Of a DNA stretch of 54,092 nt, positions 24,940 to 33,056 are shown one piece after another. The notes below the pieces were generated by a model. The model saw nothing but the letters and a program-made list of their open reading frames with translations, did no database searches and was not told the origin of the DNA. This DNA comes from Micrococcales bacterium 73-13 (GTDB lineage Bacteria; Actinomycetota; Actinomycetes; Actinomycetales; Microbacteriaceae). The position numbers and the translations under genes are program-made. The DNA lies in contig MKVN01000029.1 of the NCBI GenBank assembly GCA_001898855.1, forward strand, positions 68,479 through 122,570, read 5' to 3'. Position 1 is the stretch's first letter; every line of letters starts with the position of its first letter.

Positions 24940-25818
24940 TCAGAGTCCGAGGAGGCGGATGGCGTTGTCCTTGAGGATCTTGGCGCGGACCTCTTCCTTG
25001 AGGTCGAGGCCGGCGAAGTCGCTGCGCCAGCGGTCCGGGGTCAGCAGCGGGAAGTCGCTGCCGAACAGCACCCGATCCTGCAGGAAGGAGTTCGCGGCGC
25101 GCACGAGCTGCGGGGGGAAGTACTTCGGGCTCCAGCCGGACAGGTCGATCCAGGCGTTCGTCTTGTGGGTGGCGACGGAGATCTGCTCGTCCGCCCACGG
25201 CACGCTCGGGTGCGCGAGGATCAGGGTCAGGCCGGGGTGGTCGGCGAGCACGTCGTCGAGCAGCATCGGGTTCGAGTAGGCGAGCTTGAAGCCGAACGCG
25301 CCGGGCGTCCCGGCGCCGATGCCGGTCTGGCCGGTGTGGACGACGACCGGGACGCCGAGCTCGGCGAACGCGGCCCAGAGGGGCTGGATCGCGTCGTCGC
25401 GCGGGTCGAAGCCCTGCACCGTCGGGTGCAGCTTGAAGCCGCGCGCGCCGTGATCGGCGACCAGCGAGCGGGCGAGGTCGACGGCCGCCGGCCCCTGCAG
25501 CGGGTCGACCGAGCCGAAGGGCACGAGCACGTCGGCGTGGTCGGAGGCCTCGGCGATGATGTCGCGGCTGCTGATCGGCCGGTGGCCGCCGAGCCGGGTG
25601 GTCGCGTCGACGGTGAACACGACCGCGGCCATCCGGCGCTCGCGGTAGTACGCGGCGATCTCGGCGAGCGTCGGCTTCTGCGTCTCGGCGCGGAAGTACT
25701 TCGCGCTGGCCTCGAGGATGTCGGCCGGCAGCGCCTGATGACCGTCGTCGGACACCTCGATGTGGACGTGCGCGTCGATCGCCTCGATGGCGTCGACGTC
25801 GATCTCCGGGCGGTACAC
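24940..25818 (-). CDS. couO: amidohydrolase-superfamily hydrolase, CouO-like (retro-Claisen)
   Basis: 292 residues of the amidohydrolase-2 (ACMSD-like) class. Predicted metal and catalytic residues are H17 and H19 (DAHVHI), H161 (VVVHTGQTG), H203 (LILAHPS) and D255 (FGSDFP). The superfamily includes decarboxylases and C-C hydrolases. In the cou system of R. jostii RHA1, as I recall it, an enzyme of this type is proposed to hydrolyse 4-hydroxybenzoylacetyl-CoA to 4-hydroxybenzoate and acetyl-CoA. The presence of SDR and MaoC partners and of pobA nearby agrees with this. Start GTG 25818, 9 bp after the SDR stop. The alternative is an aromatic decarboxylase. Confidence 0.75.
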   Translation of the reverse strand: MYRPEIDVDAIEAIDAHVHIEVSDDGHQALPADILEASAKYFRAETQKPTLAEIAAYYRERRMAAVVFTVDATTRLGGHRPISSRDIIAEASDHADVLVPFGSVDPLQGPAAVDLARSLVADHGARGFKLHPTVQGFDPRDDAIQPLWAAFAELGVPVVVHTGQTGIGAGTPGAFGFKLAYSNPMLLDDVLADHPGLTLILAHPSVPWADEQISVATHKTNAWIDLSGWSPKYFPPQLVRAANSFLQDRVLFGSDFPLLTPDRWRSDFAGLDLKEEVRAKILKDNAIRLLGL

Positions 25819-25827
25819 GGCGACCGC

Positions 25828-26769
25828 TCAGCCCTGCGTCGGCTCGCGTCGCAGCTCGGCGGGCAGCTCCGGCCAGGGGGCCTCGCCGACCGACTGCAGC
25901 CGGCCGTGGAGCTCGCCGCCGAGCTCGGTCTGGATGTCGTCGGCGGTCCAGCCGCCGTCGTGGTACCAGGACTCGATCGCCTCGGGGTGGGACCAGAGCT
26001 GGATGCGATCGCCGCCGACGCCGATCGCCTGTCCGGTCACGTCCTGCGCCTGATCGGAGGCCAGCCACACGATCAGGCCCGCGACGTCCTCCGGGGTGCC
26101 GAAGCCGAGTCCGTGGCGGAAGAACGCCGGCATCGCCGCCCCGGCCTCGCTGGCCTCCACGGCCGCGGCGAAGTAGGGGATGGTCCTGGTCATCGCCGTC
26201 GCCGCGACCGGGATGACGGCGTTGGCGGTCACCCCGGCCTTGCGCATCTCGATCGCCCAGGTGCGGATCATGCCGACGATGCCGGCCTTCGCGGCAGCGT
26301 AGTTGGTCTGCCCGAAGTTCCCGCGCTGACCGGTGGGGGAGCCGATCGCGATGATGCGGCCGGGCACCGCGTGCTCCTTGAAGTACGCGAACGCGGCCCG
26401 GGCGCAGGTGAACGTGCCCCGCAGGTGCACGCCGACGACCGCGTCGAAGTCCTCGTCGGTCATCTTCAGCAGCGACTTGTCCCGCAGGATCCCGGCATTG
26501 GTCACCAGGATGTCGAGCCGACCGAACTCCCGGATCGCGGTGTCGACCAGCTGCTGGGCGACCTCCGCCGACCCGACCGGGGCGACCGCCGCGACTGCAC
26601 GGCCCCCGGCGGCCTGGATCCGCGCGACCACCGCCTGCGCCGCGGCCTCCGAGACGTCGTTGACGACCACCGCGGCGCCCGCGGCGGCCAACGCGCCCGC
26701 ATACGCGGCGCCGAGGCCCGCACCCGCACCGGTGACGATCGCGACCTTCTGATCGAGGGAAATGGACAT
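25828..26769 (-). CDS. couN: SDR-family 3-hydroxyacyl-CoA dehydrogenase, CouN-like
   Basis: 313 residues. The NAD-binding motif is VTGAGAGLGAAYAG (about 12-25), NAG is in VTNAGILRDKSLLKMTDEDF, and the catalytic set is Ser in IAIGSPTGQ and Tyr/Lys in TNYAAAKAGIVG. The sequence is closest in style to the dehydrogenase part of peroxisomal multifunctional enzyme 2, which oxidises 3-hydroxyacyl-CoA. The predicted step is oxidation of the hydrated hydroxycinnamoyl-CoA to the 3-keto thioester. It is the first gene of a three-gene leftward operon. ATG 26769 follows GAAGGAG. A -10 GATAAT (26801-26806) on the minus strand overlaps a MarR-type operator. Confidence 0.82.
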   Translation of the reverse strand: MSISLDQKVAIVTGAGAGLGAAYAGALAAAGAAVVVNDVSEAAAQAVVARIQAAGGRAVAAVAPVGSAEVAQQLVDTAIREFGRLDILVTNAGILRDKSLLKMTDEDFDAVVGVHLRGTFTCARAAFAYFKEHAVPGRIIAIGSPTGQRGNFGQTNYAAAKAGIVGMIRTWAIEMRKAGVTANAVIPVAATAMTRTIPYFAAAVEASEAGAAMPAFFRHGLGFGTPEDVAGLIVWLASDQAQDVTGQAIGVGGDRIQLWSHPEAIESWYHDGGWTADDIQTELGGELHGRLQSVGEAPWPELPAELRREPTQG

Positions 26770-26805
26770 GGGCAGCGCTCCTTCGCGGTGTCGCCGCGAG
26801 ATTAT

Positions 26806-26818
26806 CAGGTTTCCTGGC
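26806..26818 (-). promoter_or_regulatory. CouR-type operator over the couNOM promoter
   Basis: CAGG-TTT-CCTGGC shares its core with the site at 26880. On the minus strand the -10 box GATAAT (26801-26806) of the SDR operon abuts and overlaps it by one base, so a bound regulator would block the promoter. The left arm is one base shorter than in the second site. The centre-to-centre spacing to that site is 76 bp. Confidence 0.6.
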
Positions 26819-26879
26819 TATCGGGGCGGTGCTCGCCCCGATCCACCGCTCGGCCGCTCGGCCCGGATGCTGGCAGATC

Positions 26880-26894
26880 GCCAGGTTTCCTGGC
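26880..26894 (+). promoter_or_regulatory. CouR-type operator over the couR promoter
   Basis: GCCAGG-TTT-CCTGGC is a perfect 15-bp inverted repeat with 6-bp arms. Its last base is the first base of CATTCT (26894-26899), the -10-like hexamer located 6 nt before the ATG of the MarR gene. A bound dimer would therefore occlude that gene's own promoter, giving autoregulation. Confidence 0.65.
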
Positions 26895-26905
26895 ATTCTC
26901 GTTGC

Positions 26906-27376
26906 ATGTCGCCCCACCGCGAGGTGTCCTTCCTCTACCTGCTGAAGCAGGCGGAGCTCGCCGCGCGCAAGCGCCTGGACGAGGTCGTCGAGACCGCCGG
27001 GATCACCGCCACGCAGTACGCCGCGCTCACCTCCCTCGAGCAGCAGCCGGACCTCACCGCCGCGGCGCTCGCGCGGAACTCCTTCGTCACGGCGCAGACG
27101 ACGGCCCAGCTGGTGCGCGGGCTCGAGGAGCGGGGCCTGATCGCCCGGCATCGCGACCCGCGCTCGCGCCGCCAGGTGCTGCTCGTGCTCACCGACGCCG
27201 GGCGGCGGCTGCTCGACGGACTGCGGGACGCGGTCGACGAGATCGAGCGGCGGATGACCTCGGGGCTCACCGCCGGCGAGCTCGCCGGCGTCCGCGCCGG
27301 CCTCGAGGCCTTCCGGGCGGGCATCGACCCCGACCGGGCGGCGGCGCGGGAGGCCGGCGCCCCCGCGACGCGCTGA
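26906..27376 (+). CDS. couR: MarR-family regulator, CouR-like
   Basis: 156 residues, with helix-rich N-terminus FLYLLKQAELAARKRLDEVVETAGITATQYAALTSLEQQPDLTAAALARNSFVTAQTTAQLVRGLEERGLIARHRDPRSRRQVLLVLTDAGRRLL, a complete MarR winged HTH with the DPRSRR wing. MarR proteins of the CouR type release DNA when they bind hydroxycinnamoyl-CoA. It is divergent from the couNOM-like operon, with two matching operators between them, and starts at ATG 26906 without a ribosome binding site (CATTCT 6 nt upstream, likely leaderless). Upstream in-frame ATGs would read through the operators. Function by context; the family is certain. Confidence 0.85.
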   Translation: MSPHREVSFLYLLKQAELAARKRLDEVVETAGITATQYAALTSLEQQPDLTAAALARNSFVTAQTTAQLVRGLEERGLIARHRDPRSRRQVLLVLTDAGRRLLDGLRDAVDEIERRMTSGLTAGELAGVRAGLEAFRAGIDPDRAAAREAGAPATR

Positions 27377-27401
27377 GGGCGAGGCGCTCGGCCGGCCGTC
27401 G

Positions 27402-28598
27402 CTACCGGGCGGATCGCGTCCGGCGCGCCCCGGTCGTCGCGACGAGGAGGCCGAGGACGGTGGCCGCGGCGATCGTGACGCCCATCACGAGCGTCGAGGC
27501 GCCGAAGGCGGCCGAGACCAGGATCGGGGGGATGGAGCCGAGCACGAACTGCCCGGCGCCGGCCACCGCGGCGGCGGTGCCCGCGCCCCGTTCGAAGGGC
27601 TCCAGCGCGAGCGCGGTGGATAGCGGCGTGCCGGCCATGTAGCCGAACATCCAGAGCAGCAGGCCGAGCTCGAGCAGCCAGAACGGGCCGTGCAGCAGCG
27701 CCGCGGCGAGGACCATCCCGGACGCGACGACGGCGAGCGCGATCGTCGCGTTCAGCATGCGCCGCGGCGAGAGACGGCCGACGAGCCAGCCGCCGGTCTG
27801 GCCGCCGATGACCCCGGCGAGCGCGTTCAGCGCGAACCAGAGCGAGAACTGCGCGAAGTCCATCCCCCATTCCTCCTGGAGCACCAGGGACACCGGGGTG
27901 ATGTAGGCGAGCAGGGCGACCATCATGACGACCGTGACCGTCGCGTACCGGAGGAACTGCGGGCTCCGCGCGAGCGCGCGCCAGGCCTCGCCGCGCTCCG
28001 CGGAGCGCCCGTGGATGCGGCGTTCGGGCTGCAGCGTCTCCGGCACCCAGAGCACCGTCGCGACGACCAGCAGCGCGCCGAGCGCCGCGAGGAACACGAA
28101 CGTGCCGCGCCAGTCGGTGAAGGCGAGCAGGCCGGCGCCGACCAGCGGCGCGACGATCGGCGCGAGGCCGAAGACGACGGTGAGCCGGGAGAAGATCCGG
28201 GCGAGCTCCTCGCCCGAGTAGAGGTCGCGGACGATCGCCCGGCCGATCACGATGCCGGCCGCGCCGAGCAGGCCCTGCAGCACCCGCGCGACGACGAGCA
28301 GCTCGATGCTCGGGGCCAGCACGCAGGCGAGCGTCACGACGACGAAGCCGATCGTGCCGGCCAGGATCGGCCGCCGGCGCCCGACCCGGTCGCTCAGCGG
28401 GCCCCAGACGAGCTGGCCGACGCCGAGGCCGAGCAGATAGCCGAGGATCGTGAGCTGCGTCCCCGCGTCGTCCGCCCGCAGCTCCGCGGACAGTCGGGGG
28501 AGGGCCGGCAGGTAGGTGTCGGTGCCGAACGGGCCGAACGCGCTGAGCAGTCCGATGGTCACCAGCAGGGCGATGCGGCGCGGTCGCTCGGCTGGCAC
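27402..28598 (-). CDS. Bcr/CflA-family MFS efflux transporter
   Basis: 398 residues with twelve membrane segments. The motif GPFGTDTYLPALPRLSAELRADDAGTQLTI with the conserved D/TD in helix 1, and WGPLSDRVGRRRPILAG (MFS motif A), identify the Bcr/CflA drug-resistance group. VARVLQGLLGAAGIVIGRAIVRDLY carries the conserved RD pair. It probably exports toxic small molecules; in this neighbourhood it could protect against aromatic acids, which is speculation. GTG 28598 has TAGCGT (28605-28610) 6 nt upstream on the minus strand and no ribosome binding site. The 3' end converges with the MarR gene 25 bp away. Confidence 0.9.
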   Translation of the reverse strand: MPAERPRRIALLVTIGLLSAFGPFGTDTYLPALPRLSAELRADDAGTQLTILGYLLGLGVGQLVWGPLSDRVGRRRPILAGTIGFVVVTLACVLAPSIELLVVARVLQGLLGAAGIVIGRAIVRDLYSGEELARIFSRLTVVFGLAPIVAPLVGAGLLAFTDWRGTFVFLAALGALLVVATVLWVPETLQPERRIHGRSAERGEAWRALARSPQFLRYATVTVVMMVALLAYITPVSLVLQEEWGMDFAQFSLWFALNALAGVIGGQTGGWLVGRLSPRRMLNATIALAVVASGMVLAAALLHGPFWLLELGLLLWMFGYMAGTPLSTALALEPFERGAGTAAAVAGAGQFVLGSIPPILVSAAFGASTLVMGVTIAAATVLGLLVATTGARRTRSAR

Positions 28599-28649
28599 CG
28601 GTCCACGCTAGCGGCCCCGGCGCGCGGGACGCGCATCGCCGGTGCCGGG

Positions 28650-29417
28650 TCAGTGCGTCAGGATGCCGTAGTCCGCGATCGCCTCGCTCACCGTCTGCGC
28701 GGTGCGGCGCAGCGCGTCGAGCGTCTCGCGCTCCCGGGGCCAGCCGGTGGGCACGACGGCGGAGAGCACCGCGACGGTCGTGCCGGCCCGGTCGGCCACC
28801 GGCACCGAGATGCCGGTGGCGACCGACTCGATCGAGCCGGCGAGGATGGCGTAGCCGTCCCGGCGCACCGCGTCCAGGCGCCGGCCGAGCGCCGCGGCGT
28901 CGGTGATGGTGGACGGCCCGACCGGCGGCAGCGGGCGTGCGAGGATGCGGTTGCGCAGCGTCTGGCGGCCGAAGGCGAGCAGCACCAGCCCGGAGCTCGA
29001 CGCGTGCAGCGGGAGCCGGCCGGCGACGGTCGTGACGTTCGAGACGGCGTCCGGCGCGGAGAGCTGCTCGATGACGAGCACCTCGTCCTGGTCGAGCACG
29101 CCGAGCTGGACGTGCTCGCCGATCTCGGCCTGGGCGCGCTCCATCGCCGGCAGCGCCGCCTGGCGCAGCGCCAGCGCCCGCGACCCGCGCGTGGTGAGCT
29201 CCCAGAGCCGCATCCCGATCCGGACGCGACCCTCCAGATCGCGCTCCAGCAGGCCGGTGCGCAGCAGGTCGCCGACGATGCGGTGCGCGCTCGACATGGG
29301 CAGGCCGGCGCGGCGCGCGACCTCGCTCGGCGAGAGGTCGGTGTGCCCGCGATCGAACGCGCCGAGGATGCGCACCACCCGTTCGACCATGGAGTCGCCG
29401 GAGCCGGAGTTCGCCAT
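28650..29417 (-). CDS. IclR-family regulator divergent from pcaH
   Basis: 255 residues. The N-terminal winged HTH has LSPSEVARRAGLPMSSAHRIVGDLLRTGLLERDLEGRVRIGMRLWELT, and the complete IclR effector domain has LPLHASSSGLVLLAFGRQ and SVATGISVPVADRAGTTVAVLSAVV. It is divergently placed from the pcaHGBDC operon and is therefore a good candidate for its control, presumably through protocatechuate or an upstream acid. ATG 29417 was preferred over ATG 29432 because of a GATACT box 5 nt upstream (leaderless pattern); either start keeps the domains. A GATGGC-N8-GCCATC repeat lies in the shared intergenic DNA. Confidence 0.87.
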   Translation of the reverse strand: MANSGSGDSMVERVVRILGAFDRGHTDLSPSEVARRAGLPMSSAHRIVGDLLRTGLLERDLEGRVRIGMRLWELTTRGSRALALRQAALPAMERAQAEIGEHVQLGVLDQDEVLVIEQLSAPDAVSNVTTVAGRLPLHASSSGLVLLAFGRQTLRNRILARPLPPVGPSTITDAAALGRRLDAVRRDGYAILAGSIESVATGISVPVADRAGTTVAVLSAVVPTGWPRERETLDALRRTAQTVSEAIADYGILTH

Positions 29418-29465
29418 GCTCGAGTATCCCATTCATCGGGAAGCGGCGCACCGGTCGGCTGCCGG

Positions 29466-29485
29466 GATGGCATCATGTCGCCATC
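29466..29485 (+). promoter_or_regulatory. inverted repeat in the IclR/pcaH divergent promoter region
   Basis: GATGGC-ATCATGTC-GCCATC has 6-bp arms and an 8-bp spacer, midway between the IclR gene and pcaH (130 bp apart). It may be the regulator's binding site. No convincing -35/-10 pair could be assigned around it. Confidence 0.35.
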
Positions 29486-29547
29486 GCACCGGCAGTCCAG
29501 CCGTGCCCGCCGACCCGGCGGCGGGCGGCGCGTCGAAGGAGACCGAC

Positions 29548-30369
29548 ATGACCGACACCACCGTCGCGCCCGCGCCGGAGAGCCTGCTGGCGGCGCCCGA
29601 CCAGGCGACGCAGCAGGAGATCGTCCGCGAGATCGAGGAGGTCCATGCCGCGCACGCCCGGGCCGTCGCCGACGGGACGTACCGCGGCGGCCAGACCCTC
29701 TACGACTTCCCGCCGTACCGCTCGAGCATCCTGCGCCACCCGACGAAGAACCCGAAGCTCGTCGACCCCGAGACGATCGAGCTGACCAGCCCGGCGTTCG
29801 GCCAGCGCGACGTCGCCGCGATCGAGGCGGACCTCACGCTGCAGCACGCCGGCGAGCCGCTCGGCGAGCGCATGGTGGTGCGCGGCCGCGTGCTCGACGG
29901 CTGGGGCCGTCCCGTGCGCCAGCAGCTCGTCGAGATCTGGCAGGCGAACTCGGCGGGCCGCTACATCCACAAGCGCGACCAGCACCCGGCTCCGCTCGAC
30001 CCGAACTTCACCGGCGCGGGCCGCGCCATCACCGACGACGACGGCTGGTACGAGTTCACGACCATCAAGCCGGGCCCCTACCCGTGGCGCAACCACCGCA
30101 ACGCCTGGCGGCCGGCGCACATCCACTTCTCGCTGTTCGGCAGCGCGTTCACGCAGCGGATCGTCACCCAGATGTACTTCCCGGGCGACCCGCTCTTCCC
30201 GCTCGACCCGATCTACCAGTCGATCCCCGACCAGCAGGACCGGGACCGGCTCGTCGCGACCTACGACCACGACCTGACGGAGCCCGAGTTCAAGCTCGGC
30301 TACCGCTGGGACATCGTCCTGACCGGGCAGCATCGCACCTGGTTCGAGCCGGAGGGGGACCACCGATGA
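29548..30369 (+). CDS. pcaH: protocatechuate 3,4-dioxygenase, beta subunit
   Basis: 273 residues. It cleaves protocatechuate between the hydroxyls to 3-carboxy-cis,cis-muconate with O2. This is the iron-bearing subunit: the ligand set is visible as Tyr in GRYIHKRDQHPAPLDPNF, Tyr in GPYPWRNHRNAWRPAHIHFSLFG, and the two histidines of AHIHFS. An N-terminal PcaH-type extension with TLYDFPPYRSSILRHPTKNP (about 50-69) is typical. ATG 29548 follows GAAGGAGA. The stop overlaps the ATG of pcaG by 4 bp. It is the first gene of a five-gene rightward operon. Confidence 0.97.
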   Translation: MTDTTVAPAPESLLAAPDQATQQEIVREIEEVHAAHARAVADGTYRGGQTLYDFPPYRSSILRHPTKNPKLVDPETIELTSPAFGQRDVAAIEADLTLQHAGEPLGERMVVRGRVLDGWGRPVRQQLVEIWQANSAGRYIHKRDQHPAPLDPNFTGAGRAITDDDGWYEFTTIKPGPYPWRNHRNAWRPAHIHFSLFGSAFTQRIVTQMYFPGDPLFPLDPIYQSIPDQQDRDRLVATYDHDLTEPEFKLGYRWDIVLTGQHRTWFEPEGDHR

Positions 30370-30935
30370 TCGTCTCGACGCCCGAGGGGCAGCGCATCCC
30401 CGCAACCGGCGGCCAGACCGTCGGCCCGTTCTTCGGCTTCGGCCTGCCCTACGAGCACGGGAACGAGATCGCCCACCCGTGGAGCCCCGGCGCGATCGTG
30501 CTGTCTGGCGCCGTCTACCAGGGGGACGGGAACCCGATCCCGGACGCCATGCTCGAGATCTGGCAGGCGGACTCCGACGGCAGCATCCCGCAGGCCCGCG
30601 GCTCGCTGCACCGCGACGGGCACGCGTTCACCGGCTTCGGCCGCACCGGCACGACCGACGAGGGCGGCTACCTGTTCTGGACCCGCAACCCGGGCTCGGT
30701 GGACGGGGCGGCGCCGTTCTTCGCGGTCATCGTGTTCGCCCGCGGCCTGCCGGACAAGCTGCACACCCGCATCTACCTGCCGGACGACGAGGCCGCGCTC
30801 GCCGCGGACCCGCTGCTGTCCTCCCTGACCCCGGAGGAACGCGCTACGCTCGTCGCGGTCCGCACCGAGGACGGCGGGCTGCGGCACGACATCCACCTGC
30901 AGGGGGAGAAGGAGACGGTCTTCCTTGCCTATTGA
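30366..30935 (+). CDS. pcaG: protocatechuate 3,4-dioxygenase, alpha subunit
   Basis: 189 residues, the usual length. It forms the (alpha-beta) dioxygenase with PcaH and contributes substrate-pocket residues but no iron ligand. Family features visible are TVGPFFGFGLPYEHG, DAMLEIWQADSDG, FGRTGTTDEGGYLFWTRNPG and PFFAVIVFARGLPDKLHTRIYLPDD. In place of the second-subunit HxH iron motif it has no histidine pair, as expected. The ATG overlaps the pcaH stop, so stoichiometric coupling is likely. The 3' end overlaps the TTG start of pcaB by 11 bp. Confidence 0.96.
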   Translation: MIVSTPEGQRIPATGGQTVGPFFGFGLPYEHGNEIAHPWSPGAIVLSGAVYQGDGNPIPDAMLEIWQADSDGSIPQARGSLHRDGHAFTGFGRTGTTDEGGYLFWTRNPGSVDGAAPFFAVIVFARGLPDKLHTRIYLPDDEAALAADPLLSSLTPEERATLVAVRTEDGGLRHDIHLQGEKETVFLAY

Positions 30936-32280
30936 GCCGGGTCCGGCGGTCGGCATCGATGCCGGCCTGCTGAGCCCGGTCTCGGCGGGGGCCGACGCGG
31001 TCGTCGCCGACGCCGCCGTCGCCGCCGCGCTGGTGCGCGCCGAGGTCGCGCTCGCGCAGGCGCTCGGCTCGCTCCGCGTCGCCCCGGCCTCGGCCGTCGC
31101 CGCCGTCGAGCGCGCCGCCGCGGGCCTCGACCTCGATCCCGCCGATCTCGCCGCGGCCGCGGTGCGGGACGGCAACCCGGTCGGGGCCGTCGTCGCCCGG
31201 CTGCGCGATGCGGTCGCCGACCCGCAGGCCGCCGCCTGGGTGCACCGCGGCGCGACGAGCCAGGACATCCTCGACACCGCGCTCGCGATCGTCGCGCGCT
31301 CCGCGATCGCCGTCGTGGTGGAGGACCTCGATCGGGTGGTCGCGGGCCTGGCCGCGCTCGCCGCGCGCCACCGGGGCACCCCGGCCGCCGCGCGCACGCT
31401 CACGCAGCACGCGGTGCCGACCACGGTCGGCGCCCGCTTCGCGGACTGGCTGGTGCAGGTCGCCGACGCGCGCGACGAGCTCGCCGGCCGTGCGCTGCCG
31501 GCGCAGCTCGGCGGCGCGGCCGGGACGCTCGCCGCGCTCGTCGAGGAGCTCGGCGCCGAGCCGGTGTCACGACTGCCGGTCGAGTTCGCGCGCGCCGCCG
31601 GCCTCGACCCGGCCGAGCTGCCGTGGCACACCCGCCGCACCGCCGTGACCCGGCTCGGCGACGCGCTGACCCGGACCACCGACGCGCTCGGGCGCATCGC
31701 GGCCGACGTCGCGACGCTCGCCCGCACCGAGATCGGCGAGCTCGCCGAGGGCGCCGGCGGCGGCTCCACCGCGATGCCGCAGAAGCGCAACCCGGTGCAC
31801 AGCGTCCTCATCCGCTCGGCGGCGCTGCGCGCGCCGCTGCTCGCCGCCGAGCTGCATCTCGCCGCGGCGAACGCGGTGGACGAGCGCCCGGATGGCGCCT
31901 GGCACGCCGAGTGGCCGACGCTGCGGGAGCTGCTCCGGCTCGCGCTCGGCGCCGCGGCGCACGCGGCGCTGCTCGTCGAGGGGCTCGCCGTCGACACGAC
32001 CGCGGTCGCCCGGAACCTCGCGGCCACGCACGGGCTCATCGTCTCCGAGCGCCTCATGCGCGCGCTCCGGCCGCGGCTCGGCGTCCGCGAGCTGCAGGGC
32101 ATCGTGGACCGGGCCGCCGGCGGCGAGGACCTCGCCGCGCTGCTCGCGGCCGAGCCGGCGCTCGCCGGGCTCGACGTCGCGGCCCTGCTGGATCCCGCCG
32201 GCTACCTCGGCCTCGCCGTCCGGTTCGTCGACCAGGCGCTCGCCCGCGCCGCCGCGCCGCCATCCGAGAGGAACCCATGA
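30925..32280 (+). CDS. pcaB: 3-carboxy-cis,cis-muconate cycloisomerase
   Basis: 451 residues of the fumarase/aspartase superfamily. It lactonises 3-carboxymuconate to 4-carboxymuconolactone. The signature loop is GGGSTAMPQKRNPVHSV, with the serine-containing SS-loop in the TA form used by this group, preceded by HRGATSQDILDTALA near residue 106, the class motif. The start is TTG 30925, inside the end of pcaG, with GGAG 8 nt upstream. No in-frame ATG or GTG would keep the N-terminal domain. The stop overlaps pcaD by 4 bp. The C-terminal third is typical of PcaB rather than adenylosuccinate lyase. Confidence 0.95.
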   Translation: MPIEPGPAVGIDAGLLSPVSAGADAVVADAAVAAALVRAEVALAQALGSLRVAPASAVAAVERAAAGLDLDPADLAAAAVRDGNPVGAVVARLRDAVADPQAAAWVHRGATSQDILDTALAIVARSAIAVVVEDLDRVVAGLAALAARHRGTPAAARTLTQHAVPTTVGARFADWLVQVADARDELAGRALPAQLGGAAGTLAALVEELGAEPVSRLPVEFARAAGLDPAELPWHTRRTAVTRLGDALTRTTDALGRIAADVATLARTEIGELAEGAGGGSTAMPQKRNPVHSVLIRSAALRAPLLAAELHLAAANAVDERPDGAWHAEWPTLRELLRLALGAAAHAALLVEGLAVDTTAVARNLAATHGLIVSERLMRALRPRLGVRELQGIVDRAAGGEDLAALLAAEPALAGLDVAALLDPAGYLGLAVRFVDQALARAAAPPSERNP

Positions 32281-33056
32281 CCGTCCCCGCCATCGTCGCC
32301 ACGACCCACGAGTCGAACGAGTCCGGCCCGCTGCTCGTGCTCGGCCCGTCCCTCGGCTCGGACTGCGCGATCCTCTGGGAGCTCGTGGTGCCGCTGCTGC
32401 GCGACCGCTACCGGATCGTCAGCTGGGACCTGCCGGGGCACGGCAGGTCGCCGGCCACCGCCGAGCCGTTCACCCTCGCCGACCTCGCCGACGCCGTCGA
32501 CGCGCTGGTCGCCGAGCTCGGCGTCGACTCCGCCTACCACGCGGGCGTCTCGATCGGCGGCGGCACCGGCCTCGAGCTGGCGCTGCGCCACCCCGACCGG
32601 TTCCGGAAGATCGCCCTGGTCTGCTCGAACTTCCGCTTCGGCGGCGACGAGTGGCCGGACACCTGGCGGCAGCGGGCCGAGACGGTCCGCACCCGGTCGA
32701 CCTCGGCGCTGATCGTCGGCTCCGGGCAGCGCTGGTTCACGCCGGAGAGCGTCGCGGAGCACCCGGACACGGTCGGCCGGCTGTTCCACGCGCTGCAGGA
32801 CGCCGACGACGCGACGTACATGCTGTGCTGCGAGGCCCTCGCCCGCTTCGACGCCGAGCCGCGGCTCGCCGAGATCGCGGTACCGGTCCTGGACGTGTGG
32901 GGCGACCAGGACATGACGATCGCCCGGTCGGACGCGGAGCAGCTGGTCGCGACCGTGCAGGACGGCACGCTCGTCGTCGTCCCGGACGCGGCGCACCTGG
33001 GCACCGTCGACCAGCCGGCGGCCGTCGCTTCGGCGCTGCGCGGGTTCTTCGGATGA
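32277..33056 (+). CDS. pcaD: 3-oxoadipate enol-lactonase
   Basis: 259 residues with an alpha/beta hydrolase fold. It opens beta-ketoadipate enol-lactone to 3-oxoadipate. Catalytic residues are seen as the serine in HAGVSIGGGTGLEL (about 89), aspartate in DVWGDQDMTI, and histidine in DAAHLGTVDQP. The oxyanion region is LGPSLGSDCAILWE, and SWDLPGHGRSP is typical of PcaD. In many actinobacteria pcaD and pcaC are fused (pcaL). Here they are separate, overlapping genes: the stop TGA overlaps the ATG of pcaC by 4 bp, a split state close to a fusion. Confidence 0.95.
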   Translation: MTVPAIVATTHESNESGPLLVLGPSLGSDCAILWELVVPLLRDRYRIVSWDLPGHGRSPATAEPFTLADLADAVDALVAELGVDSAYHAGVSIGGGTGLELALRHPDRFRKIALVCSNFRFGGDEWPDTWRQRAETVRTRSTSALIVGSGQRWFTPESVAEHPDTVGRLFHALQDADDATYMLCCEALARFDAEPRLAEIAVPVLDVWGDQDMTIARSDAEQLVATVQDGTLVVVPDAAHLGTVDQPAAVASALRGFFG

